Below the pieces are notes generated by a model, which did no database searches, was not told the origin of the DNA, and saw only the letters and a program-made list of their open reading frames with translations. Source: Bacteroidales bacterium (lineage in GTDB: Bacteria > Bacteroidota > Bacteroidia > Bacteroidales > JAADJA01). Taken from it: 7,847 nucleotides of DNA. Both the position numbers and the translations under genes were made by a program. Each line of letters opens with the position of its first letter. Positions within the stretch are counted from its first letter, which is position 1. Where the stretch lies: the NCBI GenBank assembly GCA_029934735.1, contig JAOZLR010000114.1, positions 1 to 7,847 of the forward strand, in the 5' to 3' direction. Of the stretch, positions 6,748 through 7,847 are shown in pieces.

Positions 6748-6765
6748 GGTTTAATACATTCTATT

Positions 6766-7847
6766 ATGAAAGAGTTTATAAAGTTCATTTTTGTTGTTTT
6801 GGTTCCCATATCACTGATCTTCATTATCACTGTTGAGTATAACGGCGATCTTGACAGGGACTATTATCCCACATCGAAAATAGAAATTCAGAAGAAGGTA
6901 ATTCCTGTTGATCACTCTAAATTTGAGGTTCTTCAAAAGGAATTTGCAAAACCACAAGAAATTACAGAAGCCTGCCTGAGTTGCCACAACGGCAGAGGTG
7001 AAGAGTTTATGAAGACCGAACACTGGCAGTGGCATAAAATGGATTCGATTGCCGGTAAAGGATATGAAGACCTCGGCAAAAGGAATATCCTTAACAACTT
7101 TTGTATCGGGGTGAATGCAAACGAAAAACTTTGCTCATTGTGCCATGCCGGATACGGTTACGGAGACAAAAATTTCGATTTTCACAATCCCAACAATATT
7201 GACTGTCTTGTCTGTCACGACAAAACCGGTTCGTATAAAAAATCAAAACCGGGAACAGGTCCAAACACCGGCTCGGGAAATCCCTCTCCAATGGTTGACC
7301 TGCAAAAAGTGGTTCAAAATATAGGACTCCCACAACGGAACAACTGTGGTACCTGCCACTATAAAGGCGGAGGCGGAAATAATGTCAAGCACGGTGATCT
7401 GGAGATGGCATTAAACAAGTGCACAAAAGATGTGGACGTTCACATGGCGTACGATGAAAAAAATATGAAATGTACAGATTGTCACGAAACACACAATCAC
7501 AATATCACAGGACAGTTATATACCGTTTCATCTTCAAACAAAAACAAGGTCACCTGCGAAAAATGCCATACTGCAACACCCCACAAAAGCAAATTACTGA
7601 ATAGCCATTACGAGCAGGTGGCTTGTCAGACCTGTCACATTCCCGTTTATGCAAAAGTTAGTCCCACAAAAACGTACTGGGACTGGTCAACTGCCGGCAA
7701 AATGAAAGACGGAAAACCATACACCGAATGGTCGGACGACAAATTACACGAATATGACACAAAACATGGCACAGCCGTCTTTGGAAAAAATCTTGAGCCG
7801 GAGTATGTATGGTTCAACGGAATGGCTGACCACCACAAGATTGATGA
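6766..7847 (+). CDS. Octaheme c-type cytochrome, tetrathionate reductase (OTR) family, N-terminal part
   Basis: The frame is open from ATG 6766-6768 to the right edge: 360 complete residues, truncated by the window. Residues 4-23 are hydrophobic after a short Lys-containing start and form a Sec signal or signal anchor, so the haem part lies outside the cytoplasm. Seven CXXCH haem c motifs are visible, at Cys70, Cys123, Cys147, Cys194, Cys236, Cys264 and Cys287; the eighth should lie beyond the edge. The region WDWSTAGKMKDGKPYTEW (305-322) and VWFNG (348-352) fits the OTR family. In Shewanella oneidensis this family reduces tetrathionate in vitro, and also nitrite and hydroxylamine, at a haem with unusual lysine ligation. 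The lysines after the third motif (TGSYKKSK, 154-161) are candidates for that ligand, but I cannot assign it. The physiological substrate here is unknown. Two extra cysteines (113, 219) are outside haem motifs. It is divergent from the DUF302 gene. Confidence 0.92.
   Translation, partial: MKEFIKFIFVVLVPISLIFIITVEYNGDLDRDYYPTSKIEIQKKVIPVDHSKFEVLQKEFAKPQEITEACLSCHNGRGEEFMKTEHWQWHKMDSIAGKGYEDLGKRNILNNFCIGVNANEKLCSLCHAGYGYGDKNFDFHNPNNIDCLVCHDKTGSYKKSKPGTGPNTGSGNPSPMVDLQKVVQNIGLPQRNNCGTCHYKGGGGNNVKHGDLEMALNKCTKDVDVHMAYDEKNMKCTDCHETHNHNITGQLYTVSSSNKNKVTCEKCHTATPHKSKLLNSHYEQVACQTCHIPVYAKVSPTKTYWDWSTAGKMKDGKPYTEWSDDKLHEYDTKHGTAVFGKNLEPEYVWFNGMADHHKID

Larger units (their letters stand above)
6201..6765. 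other. 565-nt divergent intergenic region with regulator remnant, two promoters and short repeats
   Basis: No intact gene lies between the DUF302 gene and the octaheme cytochrome gene. The left end carries the leftward promoter (6238-6267). A broken Crp/Fnr 3' end occupies 6332-6454. A 5-bp TTTTC/GAAAA stem at 6465-6478 just after its stop may be what is left of its terminator. The rest is very AT-rich and holds two short dyads (6555-6570 and 6637-6654), the rightward promoter (6675-6704) and a tandem 9-bp repeat (6730-6747). Apart from these I see nothing recognisable in it. Confidence 0.8.

Noticed and set aside
6811..7333. Minus-strand open frames antisense to the octaheme cytochrome gene
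   Set aside because: They overlap the plus-strand frame, which carries seven CXXCH motifs. The antisense products show no domain and are shadows.

Overview
This is an AT-rich bacterial window that reads as Bacteroidota, probably an anaerobic or facultative environmental member of the Bacteroidales/Marinilabiliales type. Three things point there. The first gene is the fused MurF-alanine racemase typical of that phylum. Every gene start has a match to the Bacteroidota sigma factor promoter (TTTG-like -33 box and TAnnTTTG -7 box). None of the leaders carries a strong Shine-Dalgarno sequence. The order-level placement is inference.

Layout. Positions 1-5090 hold three genes on the minus strand, read right to left: an M17 leucyl aminopeptidase (3654-5090), pdxA for vitamin B6 synthesis (2497-3609), and the bifunctional murF-alr cell-wall gene (2489 to the left edge, cut within a few residues of its C-terminus). 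pdxA and murF-alr are 7 nt apart and almost certainly co-transcribed. pdxA also has its own promoter, which overlaps the aminopeptidase stop codon. Positions 5091-5297 are intergenic and contain the aminopeptidase promoter and a pair of overlapping inverted repeats. Positions 5298-6200 encode a secreted protein with two DUF302-like halves on the minus strand. Positions 6201-6765 form a divergent intergenic region with two promoters, candidate operators and the broken 3' end of a Crp/Fnr-type regulator gene. From 6766 to the right edge runs the N-terminal part of an octaheme c-type cytochrome of the tetrathionate reductase family on the plus strand; seven of the expected eight CXXCH haem motifs are visible.

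How the genes fit together. The left half is housekeeping: PdxA feeds pyridoxal phosphate (PLP) synthesis, and the alanine racemase domain encoded immediately downstream needs PLP to make D-alanine, which the MurF half consumes as D-Ala-D-Ala. The right half is accessory respiration in the cell envelope: an exported multihaem cytochrome faces a divergently transcribed exported DUF302 protein, with the remains of a redox-type transcription factor between them. The most noteworthy observations are the Crp/Fnr remnant, the two-domain DUF302 protein with its Met4 run beside the octaheme cytochrome, and the alternative-hairpin repeat at 5180-5215. I found no tRNA, rRNA, CRISPR array or transposase gene.
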